Positions 47,537 to 47,608 of a stretch of 47,608 nt of DNA are shown here, piece after piece (within the stretch, counting starts at the first letter, position 1; each line of letters opens with the position of its first letter). The position numbers were made by a program, and so were the translations under genes. This DNA is from Flavobacteriales bacterium. Its GTDB lineage: Bacteria; Bacteroidota; Bacteroidia; Flavobacteriales; TMED113. The stretch spans positions 1 through 47,608 of the forward strand of contig PKDT01000084.1 of assembly GCA_002863085.1 (NCBI GenBank), in the 5' to 3' direction. Under the pieces are notes generated by a model, which did no database searches, had not been told where the DNA came from, and saw nothing but the letters and a program-made list of their open reading frames with translations.

Positions 47537-47608
47537 TCTCCTCTAATTTTTGTTGAAATTTTGATTTTTTAACTGGCTTTTTTTTATTTGCTTGTAAAAG
47601 AGCATATA
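47511..47608 (-). CDS. yidC: C-terminal tail of a gene cut by the window edge, likely YidC membrane insertase
   Basis: Minus-strand frame reads ...YALLQANKKKPVKKSKFQQKLEEIAKQNKKK* (stop at 47511-47513), like the basic tails of Bacteroidota YidC. Confidence 0.45.
   Translation of the reverse strand, partial: YALLQANKKKPVKKSKFQQKLEEIAKQNKKK

Noticed and set aside
1-47608. CRISPR array, tRNA/rRNA, prophage, transposon or defence island
   Set aside because: No regularly spaced repeats with unique spacers, no transposase, integrase or phage genes, and spacers too short for unseen RNA operons; nearly all bases are assigned to recognisable genes.

Overview
The window is an AT-rich, very compact chromosomal segment from a marine-type Bacteroidota, probably Flavobacteriales. 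That assignment is inferred from gene content: T9SS type B C-terminal domain, PorP/SprF, DUF5916, BatA-like, DUF4293 and DUF5683 proteins. It starts inside a giant SprB-like repeat surface protein (open at the 5' edge) followed by a PorP/SprF-like gene. The rest is mostly housekeeping: PMM2-like HAD phosphatase, sucC, DUF5916, lolD, BatA-like, dihydroorotase-like, a lipoprotein/barrel pair, kdsA, MBL hydrolase, a conserved protein of unknown function, DoxX-like, parA-parB-DUF5683-dapB-lepB-wbqC, acyl-CoA carboxylase CT subunit, thrS-infC-rpmI-rplT, TPR lipoprotein, recA-bcp-nth, sigma factor, uvrA, ABC exporter, truA, YfcE-like phosphoesterase, DUF4293, rho, mpl, MBL hydrolase, DUF6438-like lipoprotein and a probable yidC 3' end. 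I saw no rRNA, tRNA, CRISPR array, transposase, phage module or recognisable defence island. I do not see a clear new multi-gene system. The most interesting signals are: infC with an apparent ATA start codon missed by the ORF track; all nine convergent gene pairs abutting or overlapping, with no room for intrinsic terminators; a perfect 9+3+9 palindrome upstream of parA; a dihydroorotase homologue that seems to have lost metal ligands; a eukaryotic-type phosphomannomutase next to the SprF-like gene; synonymous-only divergence between adhesin repeats; and an uncharacterised lipoprotein/barrel pair. All calls come from reading the sequence and motif recall; no database search was run.
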